In this document: piece after piece, positions 49,735-59,761 of the stretch
Position numbering within the stretch: position 1 is the first letter of the stretch
Layout of the letters: every line of letters starts with the position of its first letter
Assembly (NCBI GenBank): GCA_910574205.1
Contig: CAJSYJ010000003.1
Span: 62,001-126,000 of the forward strand
DNA from: Bacteroidales bacterium
GTDB taxonomy: Bacteria > Bacteroidota > Bacteroidia > Bacteroidales > Rikenellaceae
Direction of reading: 5' to 3'
DNA: 64,000 bases
The notes under the pieces: generated by a model
Seen by the model: only the letters and a program-made list of their open reading frames with translations
What the model was told of the DNA's origin: nothing
The model's database searches: none
Translations under genes and position numbers: made by a program

Positions 49735-50808
49735 TCAAAAACGCAGGCGCCGCTGGAACAGCGCTCCGACGGTCATATAGAACAGCTCCGAGAGCGGACT
49801 GCGGCCGCATATATCGCGCACCTTCCACCCGTTGCGCAGCAGATTACGCAACGTCGCCAGACGGCCGCCCGATCTGTCGGCCGACGCAGCGTCGCAAGAG
49901 GCCATGACGTCGCGAAGTATCCTCTCGCCCAGCTCCGGCTCGAAGCCGATTACGTCGCAACATATCCCGGCGCCGAAAACATTCACTGATATATGGTTCA
50001 TGGCATCGGCGAAGCGACGCATACGGTGCTTCTCGCACACCCGATAGAACTCCGGCCAGTCGATACGCGACCCGTTCGCATCCAGAAACAACGCCCAGTC
50101 GAGAAGATTGCGCACCGTGATACCCTCCCATATATAGTGATGAAGCGTATGGCGCATCATGTGCAGCGCGGTAAACATCTCCGGAGGGGCAGACATCTCT
50201 ACCTCGGGCAGCTCGCGGCGCGAGGCCACGTCTTCGAGCATGCCCCGCAGGCGGAGTTCGAGCTCCCGGTTGGAGCGTCTGCCGCGGGCATCGGTCGTAT
50301 AGGCATGGTTCTCCACCGGAAAACCCTCGAACCGAATGTGCGTATTCTTTATCGTGCGCTCCTCGAAGATACCGCCGGCTGCGACGATCGCCTCCGTCGC
50401 GCGCTCCATGTCGCGGCCGGTATATATATCCAGATCGCCGCATTCGCGATGATCGCCCGAGCGATAGCACTCGCCGAGAACGATCCCCTTGAATACCACC
50501 GCATCGATCCCCGAAGCCCTCAGTGCGCGGCCTATACGCGCAATCAGCTTCATGCGCCTGTGATGACGGGCTGCGACACTGCGGCATGCCAGAGCCCACG
50601 TGAGCTTGACCTCGCGCAGGCCGGCATCCGATTGCAGGCTCTCCGATAGCACCGAGTAGCCGACCGACGTCAAACAATGCCTGCCGCAGACCTCGTACAG
50701 AGAACGCCAATCCTCCGCGGCGAGATCATAGCTCCCGGGCGAAAACACCTCGCCCCGGACATACGACCGGCAGACCCCCGCAAGTGCGCGCGCTACCCTT
50801 TCGTTCAT
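49735..50808 (-). CDS. Nucleotidyltransferase-fold family protein in polysaccharide operon
   Basis: A 357-residue protein of the uncharacterised nucleotidyltransferase family (PF14907 type). The catalytic-type motif is GDLDIYT after VVFKGIVLGECYRSGDHRE, with two acidic residues in GDLD. The C-terminal region is helical. Such genes often sit in polysaccharide clusters, but the reaction is unknown. Two bases after wecB; last gene of the operon. Confidence 0.82.
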   Translation of the reverse strand: MNERVARALAGVCRSYVRGEVFSPGSYDLAAEDWRSLYEVCGRHCLTSVGYSVLSESLQSDAGLREVKLTWALACRSVAARHHRRMKLIARIGRALRASGIDAVVFKGIVLGECYRSGDHRECGDLDIYTGRDMERATEAIVAAGGIFEERTIKNTHIRFEGFPVENHAYTTDARGRRSNRELELRLRGMLEDVASRRELPEVEMSAPPEMFTALHMMRHTLHHYIWEGITVRNLLDWALFLDANGSRIDWPEFYRVCEKHRMRRFADAMNHISVNVFGAGICCDVIGFEPELGERILRDVMASCDAASADRSGGRLATLRNLLRNGWKVRDICGRSPLSELFYMTVGALFQRRLRF

Positions 50809-50810
50809 TG

Positions 50811-51968
50811 CTATACTCTGTCCAGAGCCTCTATTATGCGGCCGCAGGCCTTACCGTCGCCATAGGGGTTCACCGCACGGCTCATAGCCTCGTATGCCGA
50901 CTCGTCGTCCAGCAGACGCGACACCTCGCCCACGATACGGTCGTAGTCGGTGCCCACCAGCCTGACAGTGCCTGCCGAGAGCGCCTCGGGGCGCTCGGTC
51001 GTATCGCGCATCACAAGTACCGGCTTGCCCAGTCCGGGAGCCTCCTCCTGTATGCCGCCGCTGTCGGTAAGTACCACGTCGGCCTTCTCCATGAGATATA
51101 CGAACGACAGATACTCCAACGGCTCGATGAAGAACATGTTGCCCAGATTCGTCAGATTCTCGCCGAAGACCTCGTGTATCGGCTTGCGGACATTGGGATT
51201 AAGGTGCATCGGATATACGAAATCCACCTCCGGATAGCGCTCGGTAAGGTGCTTGATCGCACGGCACATATTGATGAATCCCTCGCCGAAGTTCTCGCGG
51301 CGGTGTCCGGTTATCAACACCATGCGGCGGCCGTCCGAGAGACGTGCAGGGTCGTAACCCGCCTCCCGCAGGACATTGCCCAGATAGGCATCGAGCGACT
51401 CGTCCGACTTGATCTTGTCGACCACCATGTACAGCGCGTCGATGACCGTATTGCCAGTAACGACGATCTTCTCGTCGGCAACGCCTTCGGCCGTGAGGTT
51501 GGCGCGGCTCAGCGGCGTGGGAGAGAAGTGGTAGGTCGCTATGCGCCCCGTTATCTGACGGTTCATCTCCTCGGGCCACGGACTGTAAATGTCATGGGTG
51601 CGCAGTCCCGCCTCGACATGTCCCACTGGTATCTGCTCGTAGAATGCCGCCAGCGCCGCGGCCGTAGAGGTGGTCGTATCGCCGTGCACGAGCACGATGT
51701 CGGGGCGGGCGCGGCGCAATACATCGCGCATGCCCAGCAGCACGCGCGAGGTCACGTCGTAGAGGTCCTGCCCCTGCTGCATGATATCCAGATCGTAATC
51801 GGGCTGTATGTCGAATATGCGCAGCACCTGATCCAGCATCTGACGATGCTGACCGGTAACGCATACGACGCTGCGGAAGCGATCCGTATGTTTGGCCAGC
51901 TCCTTGACCAGCGGAGCCATTTTGATAGCCTCCGGACGCGTTCCGAAGACAGACATGATCGTTTTCAT
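50811..51968 (-). CDS. wecB: UDP-N-acetylglucosamine 2-epimerase (non-hydrolysing)
   Basis: A 385-residue GT-B-like enzyme that makes UDP-ManNAc from UDP-GlcNAc. Signatures: [16 protein letters not shown] at the N-terminus, [23 protein letters not shown] and [10 protein letters not shown]. The start at 51968 gives the standard N-terminus. It supplies the WecC-type dehydrogenase in this operon. Confidence 0.96.
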   Translation of the reverse strand: MKTIMSVFGTRPEAIKMAPLVKELAKHTDRFRSVVCVTGQHRQMLDQVLRIFDIQPDYDLDIMQQGQDLYDVTSRVLLGMRDVLRRARPDIVLVHGDTTTSTAAALAAFYEQIPVGHVEAGLRTHDIYSPWPEEMNRQITGRIATYHFSPTPLSRANLTAEGVADEKIVVTGNTVIDALYMVVDKIKSDESLDAYLGNVLREAGYDPARLSDGRRMVLITGHRRENFGEGFINMCRAIKHLTERYPEVDFVYPMHLNPNVRKPIHEVFGENLTNLGNMFFIEPLEYLSFVYLMEKADVVLTDSGGIQEEAPGLGKPVLVMRDTTERPEALSAGTVRLVGTDYDRIVGEVSRLLDDESAYEAMSRAVNPYGDGKACGRIIEALDRV

Positions 51969-51972
51969 ATTT

Positions 51973-52671
51973 TTACAACTTGTTAAATGCCAACCAATAA
52001 GCATACTTGACCAGATGAATCTGGCGTTTTATGCGCCGAGGCTCCTTGATAAGGCGATAGGCAAACTCCATATTGTGGTCTATCCACCACTTCGGAGCAC
52101 GCTCGACGTGTCCGGTGTATACGTCGAAGCTGCCGCCCAGACCCTGATATATCGCCTTATGACGCTGCTGCATGCGCTCCATAAGATGCTCCTGCCGGGG
52201 CGAGCCCATAGCGACGAACACGACGTCGGGGCTCTTTCGTGCGATATCGTCCAGCAGCGCCTCGCACTGCTCGTCGTCGGCGATATATCCGTTGCGATAG
52301 CCGACGATGCGTATTCCGTCGAACTGGCTGCGCAGCTTCTCGACCGTCTGGTCGATGACCTCCTGCCTGCCGCCGACCAGATAGAACGTTCGCTCCCTGT
52401 ACATGCGTTCGATAATCTTCAACCACAATTCGCATCCGGCGATTTTGCTCACGTCGCCATGCCCCTTTTTCCGCAAGCCCTTGACCGCGCCGGCACCGTC
52501 GCAGTAACCGATGTTGCGGTTTATCAATCCGCGCAGCTCGTCGTCTGCATGAATGATCTTTTCGGCATTGACCGCCACCAGAATGCCCGGCCGGCGCTCG
52601 ACGTAATCGATCAACTCCTGCTCGGAGGCAAACGGGAACACTCCCACTCCGCGAAGATACGTTCGTTCCAT
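51973..52671 (-). CDS. wecG: WecG/TagA/CpsF family glycosyltransferase
   Basis: A 232-residue GT26 enzyme: [46 protein letters not shown] and [18 protein letters not shown] are family hallmarks. WecG moves ManNAcA, TagA moves ManNAc, to lipid-linked GlcNAc. With WecB and a WecC-like dehydrogenase present, ManNAcA is the more likely donor; this is inference. Starts after a 116-base gap downstream of the toroid-like gene. Confidence 0.9.
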   Translation of the reverse strand: MERTYLRGVGVFPFASEQELIDYVERRPGILVAVNAEKIIHADDELRGLINRNIGYCDGAGAVKGLRKKGHGDVSKIAGCELWLKIIERMYRERTFYLVGGRQEVIDQTVEKLRSQFDGIRIVGYRNGYIADDEQCEALLDDIARKSPDVVFVAMGSPRQEHLMERMQQRHKAIYQGLGGSFDVYTGHVERAPKWWIDHNMEFAYRLIKEPRRIKRQIHLVKYAYWLAFNKL

Positions 52672-52787
52672 GATATGTTGTTTGTTTATACCGTTATACT
52701 TTTCATTTAATGTCGTGTGCCCCGCCCGATCGGAGGATGCGGCCGGAAGTAATCGCGCCGCCCGATACGATACACGCAGCCGCCGGA

Positions 52788-53990
52788 TTACCCGACGTCG
52801 AGCATGTAACACGACAGAGCGTTGAACATGAAGGCATTGCTCCACCGCATATATGATATCCGGGAGCTGATTCCCGGTTTGAGCTGATAATAGAAATAGC
52901 CTTTCCGCGACTGCATATTATCGATCGCCCAGCACAATACCCGCTCCGCGAGGTCGGCATGTTCGCCCAGCCGCCCTATTCGGGCGAGCGTCACGGGCAG
53001 CTGCCCCGGGCAGTGGATGTCGATCGGATATGTCTTGTCGTGGTAGTACTTGGGGGTGCCGTCCTGCTCGAAGAAATGGCCGAGGTAGAACGTCAGGCCC
53101 CGCTCCAACTCCCCGTCGAACGACTCGTCGCCCGTGTTGTCGCGATAGCAGGCCAGCGCTTCGAGGTTGTAACCGGTGTGGAAACTGTCTATCCACGACT
53201 GCACCGGCAGCATGCCGTAAGGCCACGAGCCGTCGCTGCGCTGGGCGTCGCAACAGGCCTCGACCGACTTGCGTGCGGCATCGAGGTACTCGCTCCTGCC
53301 GGTATGCTTATAGCACAATGCGAGCAGCTTGCTGCCCAGCAGCGAGGCATTGAACACCGTGTCGTTACCCGGCAGAGGGCTGTACGAAAACAAGAATCCG
53401 CGTCCGCTCGGACTGCGATGCAGATCGTGCATGACGAACTCGGCCGACGAGAGGGCTGCATCGAGATACTCACGGCGGCGGGTTACCCCGTATGCCTCGA
53501 TCAGCGCCGTGGCGCAGAACGTAGTAGCCACCACCGTGGGGGTATTCTTCGGAAACAGGAAAAGACGGCGTGCCTGCCAGTCGAAATTGTATCCCCAGCA
53601 TGCGCCGCTGTACCCGTCGCATCTCAGAGCGAGCAGCAGGTCGGCCAGCTCCGTCACCCTTGCCGCGATGCTCTCGCTTCCGCCCAATCGGGACGCGAGC
53701 TCGGGACGCTTCCCCACCAGACGATACATGTTGCAGTAGCCCTGCAAGAACAGCCCTATGCCCTTGGCATTGTACTGCTTGGGCACGAGCGCCAAACGCC
53801 GCAGATTGAACGGGAAACGCTTGAAGCCCTGAATTACCGCCAGCCGGCACAAAGCCGAACGCTTGGCCAGCGGTATGGCGCGGAATATCCGGGAGTTGAG
53901 TCCGTCGTACGGGTCCCAGCCCTTGAATCCCTCGGCCTCGCAGTAGCGCCGCAACGCCTCGAACGACTGTAATATTTTCTCACTCAGCAT
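52788..53990 (-). CDS. Alpha/alpha-toroid-like protein of polysaccharide operon
   Basis: A 400-residue soluble protein composed of repeated helical hairpins with conserved Trp/Tyr-Gly segments (SGACWGYNFDWQAR, SDGSWPYGMLPVQSW, HTGYNLEALACY, TPKYYHDKTYPIDIHCPGQ), the pattern of six-hairpin or alpha/alpha-toroid folds seen in sugar-processing enzymes such as epimerases or lyases. No clear family, and no activity assigned. It overlaps the 3' end of the acetyltransferase gene by 11 bases. Confidence 0.72.
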   Translation of the reverse strand: MLSEKILQSFEALRRYCEAEGFKGWDPYDGLNSRIFRAIPLAKRSALCRLAVIQGFKRFPFNLRRLALVPKQYNAKGIGLFLQGYCNMYRLVGKRPELASRLGGSESIAARVTELADLLLALRCDGYSGACWGYNFDWQARRLFLFPKNTPTVVATTFCATALIEAYGVTRRREYLDAALSSAEFVMHDLHRSPSGRGFLFSYSPLPGNDTVFNASLLGSKLLALCYKHTGRSEYLDAARKSVEACCDAQRSDGSWPYGMLPVQSWIDSFHTGYNLEALACYRDNTGDESFDGELERGLTFYLGHFFEQDGTPKYYHDKTYPIDIHCPGQLPVTLARIGRLGEHADLAERVLCWAIDNMQSRKGYFYYQLKPGISSRISYMRWSNAFMFNALSCYMLDVG

Positions 53991-54415
53991 CTTTTATCCT
54001 TATTATCTTTGCCGGAACACCCGCAACGACAGCATTGTCGGGAACCGGCTTGTTGACCACGGCATTGGCACCGATCTCGGCATTGTCGCCCACGGTAATG
54101 CCGCCGTATATTATCGCCCCCTTGTGCATATGCACGTTATCGCCTATAACCGGCACACCCGGGTAGCGGGAATTTCCCCCCCCCTATGGTAACCTGCTGT
54201 CCTACCGAACAGTTACGGCCTATTACGCTTTCGGAGTGTATGACTACGCCTATGCCACCGTAACCCAGTTTGGTACCCTTGCCGATCCGCGCCTGGTACG
54301 GCACCTTGCTGTTATAGATCAAAAATATCAACAGCGTAACCAACTTCGGGATAAACGGGATACGATGCAAATAACACCACCTCGAAATACGATAGAAAAA
54401 TATTGCATTCAACAT
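53980..54415 (-). pseudogene. Serine-acetyltransferase-like hexapeptide acetyltransferase, frameshifted at a G9 tract
   Basis: Left-handed beta-helix acetyltransferase of the serine O-acetyltransferase type, likely to acetylate a sugar in the polysaccharide. In frame from 54415, the protein begins MLNAIFFYRISRW and runs through IGKGTKLGYGGIGVVIHS up to VTIGGG. There a run of nine C on the plus strand (54176-54184; nine G in the coding strand) shifts the frame and gives a stop after 92 residues. Removing one G restores 144 residues, continuing NSRYPGVPVIGDNVHMH and NAEIGANAVVNKPVPDN to VVAGVPAKIIRIK and a stop at 53980, exactly the family C-terminus. So the gene is intact apart from the tract. 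Phase variation, a mutation, or a sequence error are all possible. Confidence 0.88.
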
Positions 54416-54418
54416 TTG

Positions 54419-55762
54419 TCAGACTTTGATTTTGCTGATTAACTGTTGAAACTTACCGTTACTCTGGATGATAAGTTTATCGACGAACCGCAGCTCAATA
54501 TCCGCATCCTCGCCCAAAGCGCCCTTATAATGTCTTATGAGAAAGGCCGAATCTTCATCGCGATACTTATCGTTAGGAATAATCAAGACCGTCAATGCGC
54601 CGATGCGCTCTTGAAGATACTGCAAGCCGTCGATATGTTCAAATATGTCGGAATGCAGATTGAGTGCAGTCAACGAGGTGTACCCGCCGTCGCTGCGATA
54701 TATAAGTGTTTTGTCCCAATGTCCGTCTATGTCGTTCAACAACCGATAATCATTGCCGTGTATCGTGCAGTCGGAATCGGCATAAGATGTATAGTCGCCC
54801 GTTCGGTATCGAAGCAGCGGAAAACATTTGTTGAAAAAAGTCGTCCCGGCCAACTCTCCGAATACACCTGGCTTATCGATGACATTGCCCTCCCTATCGA
54901 CCAGTTCGCAATAACCGTAAGCGGGTTCTACATGGTACTTGTCCGATGCGGGGCAGCTGCCGGCCATTATCAGCTTCTCGCTGTGACCGTACGAGGAGTA
55001 TATGTCGATATTGAGCTCCTGTTTGATGAAGTAGCGCTGTTCGGGCGTTACCGATTCGGATGTCAGTATGCACAGCTTTATGAACGAAGTATCGAGATCG
55101 AGTTGACGGCAGTATTTAAGAAACTGGTACGCAGCCGACGGATAGGCATGAATATACCTTATCCCGTATCTCTTCATCACAGACCAGACTTTGAGAGCAT
55201 ACTCGCCATTCATGCGAAAAGCATCGAATATGAACTCTTTCAGGATCGGATTGACCATATAATCGCGATCCGGTTTCAGACGGTGATTGCGGATGACAGC
55301 TCTGGTGTCGTAGTTCCAACCGTACCATTTCATCTCCTTGTGCCAGAAAGCCAGCGAATGCACGTATCTGCTCCGGGGCATTAGAATCTTCATCGGCTTG
55401 CCGCTGCTTCCGCCGGTGGTTCCGGTAACGCACGTATTCAAATCCGTATCATCGGCCACGAACTCATCCCAATGGGACATTACCTCATCCTTGTCGATGA
55501 AACGAATATGCTTCTTGAAATCGTCGATTGTACCGATATGAAGATTTCCGTAACGGTTTCTGTAATATGGCACATGCGAAATCGCATAATTCGCCATATC
55601 TATCAATCGCTTTTCGGCATCCACGTCATCTATGCGTTCGAGAAGTTTTCTGTAACTGCCGCCATAGACGAAAGGTCCGAAGATATTGCATCGCCACAAT
55701 ATCCGGTTGAACCAGTTGGGCCATTCGTTGATTCCGGTTTTGATATAATCGGCTATATTCAT
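54419..55762 (-). CDS. CapK-like adenylate-forming enzyme (phenylacetate-CoA ligase family)
   Basis: A 447-residue protein. The AMP-binding loop TGTTGGSSGKP is at about 113-123, and further family positions are YSSYGHSE and LRYRTGDYT. In polysaccharide loci such proteins are called CapK and may activate an acyl or amino-acid group for transfer to a sugar; the substrate is not known. It precedes the acetyltransferase by three bases, so they may act on the same residue. Confidence 0.85.
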   Translation of the reverse strand: MNIADYIKTGINEWPNWFNRILWRCNIFGPFVYGGSYRKLLERIDDVDAEKRLIDMANYAISHVPYYRNRYGNLHIGTIDDFKKHIRFIDKDEVMSHWDEFVADDTDLNTCVTGTTGGSSGKPMKILMPRSRYVHSLAFWHKEMKWYGWNYDTRAVIRNHRLKPDRDYMVNPILKEFIFDAFRMNGEYALKVWSVMKRYGIRYIHAYPSAAYQFLKYCRQLDLDTSFIKLCILTSESVTPEQRYFIKQELNIDIYSSYGHSEKLIMAGSCPASDKYHVEPAYGYCELVDREGNVIDKPGVFGELAGTTFFNKCFPLLRYRTGDYTSYADSDCTIHGNDYRLLNDIDGHWDKTLIYRSDGGYTSLTALNLHSDIFEHIDGLQYLQERIGALTVLIIPNDKYRDEDSAFLIRHYKGALGEDADIELRFVDKLIIQSNGKFQQLISKIKV

Positions 55763-55808
55763 ATCATATTATCTGCAATGGTAATACATCAATCGGCACA
55801 GATGAATG

Positions 55809-56858
55809 TCAATCCAAAATCCGTTCGATCTGCGCTCTGTTCAGGATCTTGTCCACGTCATATTCCGACGCCTCCCGCCGGCAGTTCCGCGACATGGCAT
55901 CGAGGTCATAGCCTCCGTCCGACATACGCTTCATGGCCATTAACAAAGCATCGGTATCGTGCGTCGGAACGACCACACCCGTAACTCCGTCCTCAATGAA
56001 CTCTTCGTTGAAATTCCAGTCCGAGGCAATTACCGGCAGTCCCGCCACATAAGCATCTACTATTACGCCCGGGAAACCCTCTCCGTGCCAATATGTCGGG
56101 AACAGCATGGCATGGTAGCGGGCGAGCACCGAATAGTTATTCCAGTCGGCCAGCTGCAAGGTGTTGCAGTAACGTACGTTGGGCAGCGATTCCAGTGCCG
56201 TGTCGAACTCCTTGGCGTAGTCGGGTGCGACCGAACCGTAGAAATCGACGGCAAAGCGGCCGGCATAGCCCATTTCGTTGAGGCGTCGGACACAATCGAG
56301 GATATATCCGACTCCCTTATCGGGAATTATGCGCGAGAGGAATACGAAATGCACCGCCCCGTCATCGAACTTAGGCACCGACGGCAGCTGCCCCAAGCGC
56401 TTGAAGTTGGGGATGACCTCGACTCTGGATATACCGCACCGGTTCAACTCCCGCTTCATTTTACCGCCTTCGACTATTACCATTCGCGCCCCTCTGAGAT
56501 ACTTCGGATCGAATCTGCCTCTCAGCATCTCGGCACTGAACACGCCTCCGATACCCCAATATACAGTCTTGTGCTTTATCGGAAAACGAAACATGAGTTT
56601 GAGCATTGGCAGTATATTGCCGTATGACGACGAGAAGACGAATACCGCTCGTGGACGGAATACGAGGTTGAAAACGAATGCAATCGCGATCCTCGACAGC
56701 TTGATGAACGAATGTCTGCCGTTATGCGTGTCTATTACCGATACCTTATAGCCGAATTTGCGCAGCTGCGATACGATATTTTTGTTTTTGGTCAGCTCTC
56801 CCCCGAACTGTTCGGCCGACCCTACGCCGCCGATCAACACTATACGACTGTTGCCCAT
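55809..56858 (-). CDS. Glycosyltransferase family 4
   Basis: A 349-residue GT-B glycosyltransferase. The donor-binding half shows FVFLSRIIPDKGVGYILD-type KGV helix, PTYWHGEGFPGVIVDAY (Glu-containing motif E-G-F-P-G) and VIASDWNFNEEFIEDGVTGVVV. The start at 56858 (MGNSRIVLIGGVG) is used instead of an ATG six codons upstream since it gives the Rossmann start. Apart from WecG this is the only obvious glycosyltransferase of the operon, which implies a short repeat unit. Confidence 0.92.
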   Translation of the reverse strand: MGNSRIVLIGGVGSAEQFGGELTKNKNIVSQLRKFGYKVSVIDTHNGRHSFIKLSRIAIAFVFNLVFRPRAVFVFSSSYGNILPMLKLMFRFPIKHKTVYWGIGGVFSAEMLRGRFDPKYLRGARMVIVEGGKMKRELNRCGISRVEVIPNFKRLGQLPSVPKFDDGAVHFVFLSRIIPDKGVGYILDCVRRLNEMGYAGRFAVDFYGSVAPDYAKEFDTALESLPNVRYCNTLQLADWNNYSVLARYHAMLFPTYWHGEGFPGVIVDAYVAGLPVIASDWNFNEEFIEDGVTGVVVPTHDTDALLMAMKRMSDGGYDLDAMSRNCRREASEYDVDKILNRAQIERILD

Positions 56859-56910
56859 AAATTTCCAATTAATCAAATAACGACATGCCGCGGTCGGCTA
56901 CCTCTTAGGT

Positions 56911-58245
56911 CTAACGCAGGTTGTACATCACGACGACCGCGCAACTCACGATGACGTAAATATAAAAAACATACTTTCTCAGGTCGATCGTATCCAAACA
57001 ATATGCGGCCAGTATTACGAATGCAGAGAAAGAGGTGATATGATAGCGTATATCCAGCGACGTACCGGAGCCGAGCAACATGAATATTCCCATAAACAAA
57101 AACAGGACGATCGGGTAATACCTGTACTCGAAACGTTTCAATACGCTCAGTGACCCGACGAAAGCGAATATGCCGAAAAGACATTTCAACAGCAGTCCGG
57201 AGCTGTAATAAAAGCCGTATTGCCCAAGACGGTTGAAGTTCGGGAACGGGCCGAAGAACGCCGCACTGCCGTGGACTATCCAGCCCACTATACCCGAACC
57301 GCCGCTACGCTCCATTCGGGAATCGGCCACAAGGTAGATGTGGGACATCGATATGCCGGCCAACTGGTACATGATATATTCGAGCGATGCCAGAAATATC
57401 ATACCGGCTATGACCGCCAACAGAAGTATGCGGCTTCTGTTGCGCGACGACGAAACCATACATGTGACGAATGTCAAGCAGAGCATTATACAGATAGCGA
57501 AGCGGAAGAAATAGGTCGCGGCGATAAAGAACAGCGCCAGTAAGAGCGAGCCGAAACTTCTCGACGACTTATATCTGTACATATAATATATCGAGCATAC
57601 GATCAACACGCAGAACAGATTTTCCTTTAATCCTACTGCCGACGAAGCGCAGAAAAACGGGAAAAAGCCGTACAGCGCCGAGGCGAACATGGCCACTCGG
57701 TTGCGTATACCGAGTACGATGCACAATTTATATATATATATTGCCGAGACGGTAATCGCCACCGCATTGATTACAAGAAGGAGATTACGCGTGGCATCCA
57801 TGTCGGAGAATAGTTGATAGATGAAATATACGATGCTCGTATAACCCATATCGTCTATATTGCCTACCGACAGCCTGAGCGAATTTCTGACAAACGCCGG
57901 AAAGTCCATATCGCGGAACTGCAATACGAACGCCTCGTATTTGTAGGAGTCGCAACCCTCCGTATCGCCGAACGGGTCGCCCGTATGTGTCCAGAACAGA
58001 TATCTCAGAACAACCGAGATGAACAGCGTGTATATGAATACCAGCGAATAAAGGCCCTTCCGGCTGTGTATGTGCAGCGAGATCTTCAACCCCATGAAGT
58101 ACAGCACTCCTATCAGGAAATGCATGAACAGCATATAGTCGGGGATGAACTCCTTGTATCCCATAAGTGCAGCACCGAAAGCCGCCAGCAGGAAGAGTAT
58201 ACCCCAACAATTCAACAACCCGTTGATATTTCTCGAATTTATCAT
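56911..58245 (-). CDS. Polysaccharide polymerase-like multispanning membrane protein (Wzy/EpsG-like)
   Basis: A 444-residue protein with about 11-12 hydrophobic helices and a loop at 90-130 (GDPFGDTEGCDSYKYE). The arrangement, and the segment GLKENLFCVLIV, match O-antigen/capsule polymerases of the EpsG or Wzy kind. It lies between the flippase and glycosyltransferase genes, as usual. Sequence is too variable for a firm family call. Confidence 0.78.
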   Translation of the reverse strand: MINSRNINGLLNCWGILFLLAAFGAALMGYKEFIPDYMLFMHFLIGVLYFMGLKISLHIHSRKGLYSLVFIYTLFISVVLRYLFWTHTGDPFGDTEGCDSYKYEAFVLQFRDMDFPAFVRNSLRLSVGNIDDMGYTSIVYFIYQLFSDMDATRNLLLVINAVAITVSAIYIYKLCIVLGIRNRVAMFASALYGFFPFFCASSAVGLKENLFCVLIVCSIYYMYRYKSSRSFGSLLLALFFIAATYFFRFAICIMLCLTFVTCMVSSSRNRSRILLLAVIAGMIFLASLEYIMYQLAGISMSHIYLVADSRMERSGGSGIVGWIVHGSAAFFGPFPNFNRLGQYGFYYSSGLLLKCLFGIFAFVGSLSVLKRFEYRYYPIVLFLFMGIFMLLGSGTSLDIRYHITSFSAFVILAAYCLDTIDLRKYVFYIYVIVSCAVVVMYNLR

Positions 58246-58299
58246 TACATCCGTTTATTTAACCAGTTATTAAGCCAACGATCGTTCAATTCCGACGCA

Positions 58300-59553
58300 T
58301 CATACGGCAGGTCTTATCCGCGCCCGGCCTATATAGAAAAGCCTGCAACACAGGCACGACAGGTTCGCAAGAAGCTGCATGCCTATAAGCCATGCCACGC
58401 CTATGCCGTCGAAGACTATCAATACGCCGACTCCGCACATATACACTGCGGCCGCAATGACGGCCGAACGGTTCACCTCGTCTACCCTGCCCATAGAACC
58501 GAGATAGGGATAGCCCACCATCTCGGAGGGTATGACCACGGCCAACACGATAAGGAACATGTTGAAATATGCGATTATCTGCCCAAGCTCGACTTTCAGG
58601 AATAGCGGCAATATGTACGGTGCGACGAAATAGCCGATACCCAGCACAGCGAGGTTGCCTATTATCACTAATCTGACGATCCGGTTGATGACCTCGAATT
58701 TCTTTACTCTGAGGAAATAGGGATAAAACACCTGAGACATCAACGGCGACATGAATGCGACATAGGCGAAATACAACTTCTCGGCAGCGGTATATATACC
58801 TACGGCATATTCGCCGCAGAACACGCCCAGAAAGAATGTATTGGACATCTGGTAGACGCGCGTAACGAATGTTGCCACGAAAAACGGTGCGCTCTCTTTG
58901 AGATAGAACCATACCGTCGACAGCCGCAGCGATACGAACCTTATGCGGTATACACGCCTTGCTACGATCATCGACGCCAACCCTCCGAGGAGCTCCTGCA
59001 ACAGGAAAAAGACCGCCACCCAGATATAGTCATCCTGCGATTTCACCACGAAGAAAATCGGCAGTATGCACAGCGACTTTACCACCACCGTTATCCGGGT
59101 CACATATTTCAGGTTCTCCATCGAACGGAACAGCCAGCCCAACGAGAGACATATGCCCGGGATACGCAGGAATACCAGAATATACAGCAGCCAGTATTCG
59201 CGGAGCATCGGCACCATAAATACCAACGGAACATAGACGGCCGCAAGCACCGCGAAAATAAGGAACTTGCTGCATAATATAGCCGACACTATCTCCGACA
59301 TTTTCTGCCGGTCCTCACGATTGGCAACTATATGGCGGACATTCGACAGGTCGAATCCGAATTCGTTGACTACCTGAAAATAGAACGCCACCGACAATGC
59401 AAAATTTACACGACCGTAGTTATCGGCACCTATCGTATTGAGCAGAAACGGCATCAATAATATAGGTATGATATGGCTGAATCCGTATAACAGAAACAGA
59501 TTGTAAATATTGCCGAACAGACGCGAACCGAATATTTGTTTCGGACTATACAT
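58300..59553 (-). CDS. Lipid-linked oligosaccharide flippase (Wzx-like, MOP superfamily)
   Basis: A 417-residue protein with about 12 membrane helices, opening with FGSRLFGNIYNLFLLYGFSH and FLLNTIGADNYGRVNFA, the classical start of O-antigen flippases. It should move the undecaprenyl-linked repeat unit across the inner membrane. An upstream ATG at 59586 adds 11 residues that look non-native. A 208-base gap follows upstream, holding two perfect hairpins (59666-59685 and 59691-59721). Confidence 0.9.
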   Translation of the reverse strand: MYSPKQIFGSRLFGNIYNLFLLYGFSHIIPILLMPFLLNTIGADNYGRVNFALSVAFYFQVVNEFGFDLSNVRHIVANREDRQKMSEIVSAILCSKFLIFAVLAAVYVPLVFMVPMLREYWLLYILVFLRIPGICLSLGWLFRSMENLKYVTRITVVVKSLCILPIFFVVKSQDDYIWVAVFFLLQELLGGLASMIVARRVYRIRFVSLRLSTVWFYLKESAPFFVATFVTRVYQMSNTFFLGVFCGEYAVGIYTAAEKLYFAYVAFMSPLMSQVFYPYFLRVKKFEVINRIVRLVIIGNLAVLGIGYFVAPYILPLFLKVELGQIIAYFNMFLIVLAVVIPSEMVGYPYLGSMGRVDEVNRSAVIAAAVYMCGVGVLIVFDGIGVAWLIGMQLLANLSCLCCRLFYIGRARIRPAV

Positions 59554-59665
59554 AAAACATCGTTTAACACCTGCCTCGCCTCGCACCGCCGCAACCGGCA
59601 GCGTTTACGGCAGCCGGATATCGCTACGCAGCGACAAAGCCGCCGCGACGATACGGCTTGATGAT

Positions 59666-59721
59666 CCTGCCCGACATCGGGCAGGACGCACAGCCCGGCT
59701 ATCGGACTGCATCCCGGGCTG
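59666..59721 (-). other. Two adjacent hairpins in the gap between ugd-like and flippase genes
   Basis: An eight-base stem CCTGCCCG/CGGGCAGG with a four-base loop, and CAGCCCGG/CCGGGCTG with a 15-base loop. No U run follows on either strand, so they are more likely mRNA structures (processing or partial attenuation) than terminators. Confidence 0.5.
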
Positions 59722-59761
59722 AAAAGCACGCGACAGCCCCGCGCTCAGTGCGTCAGAGCTG

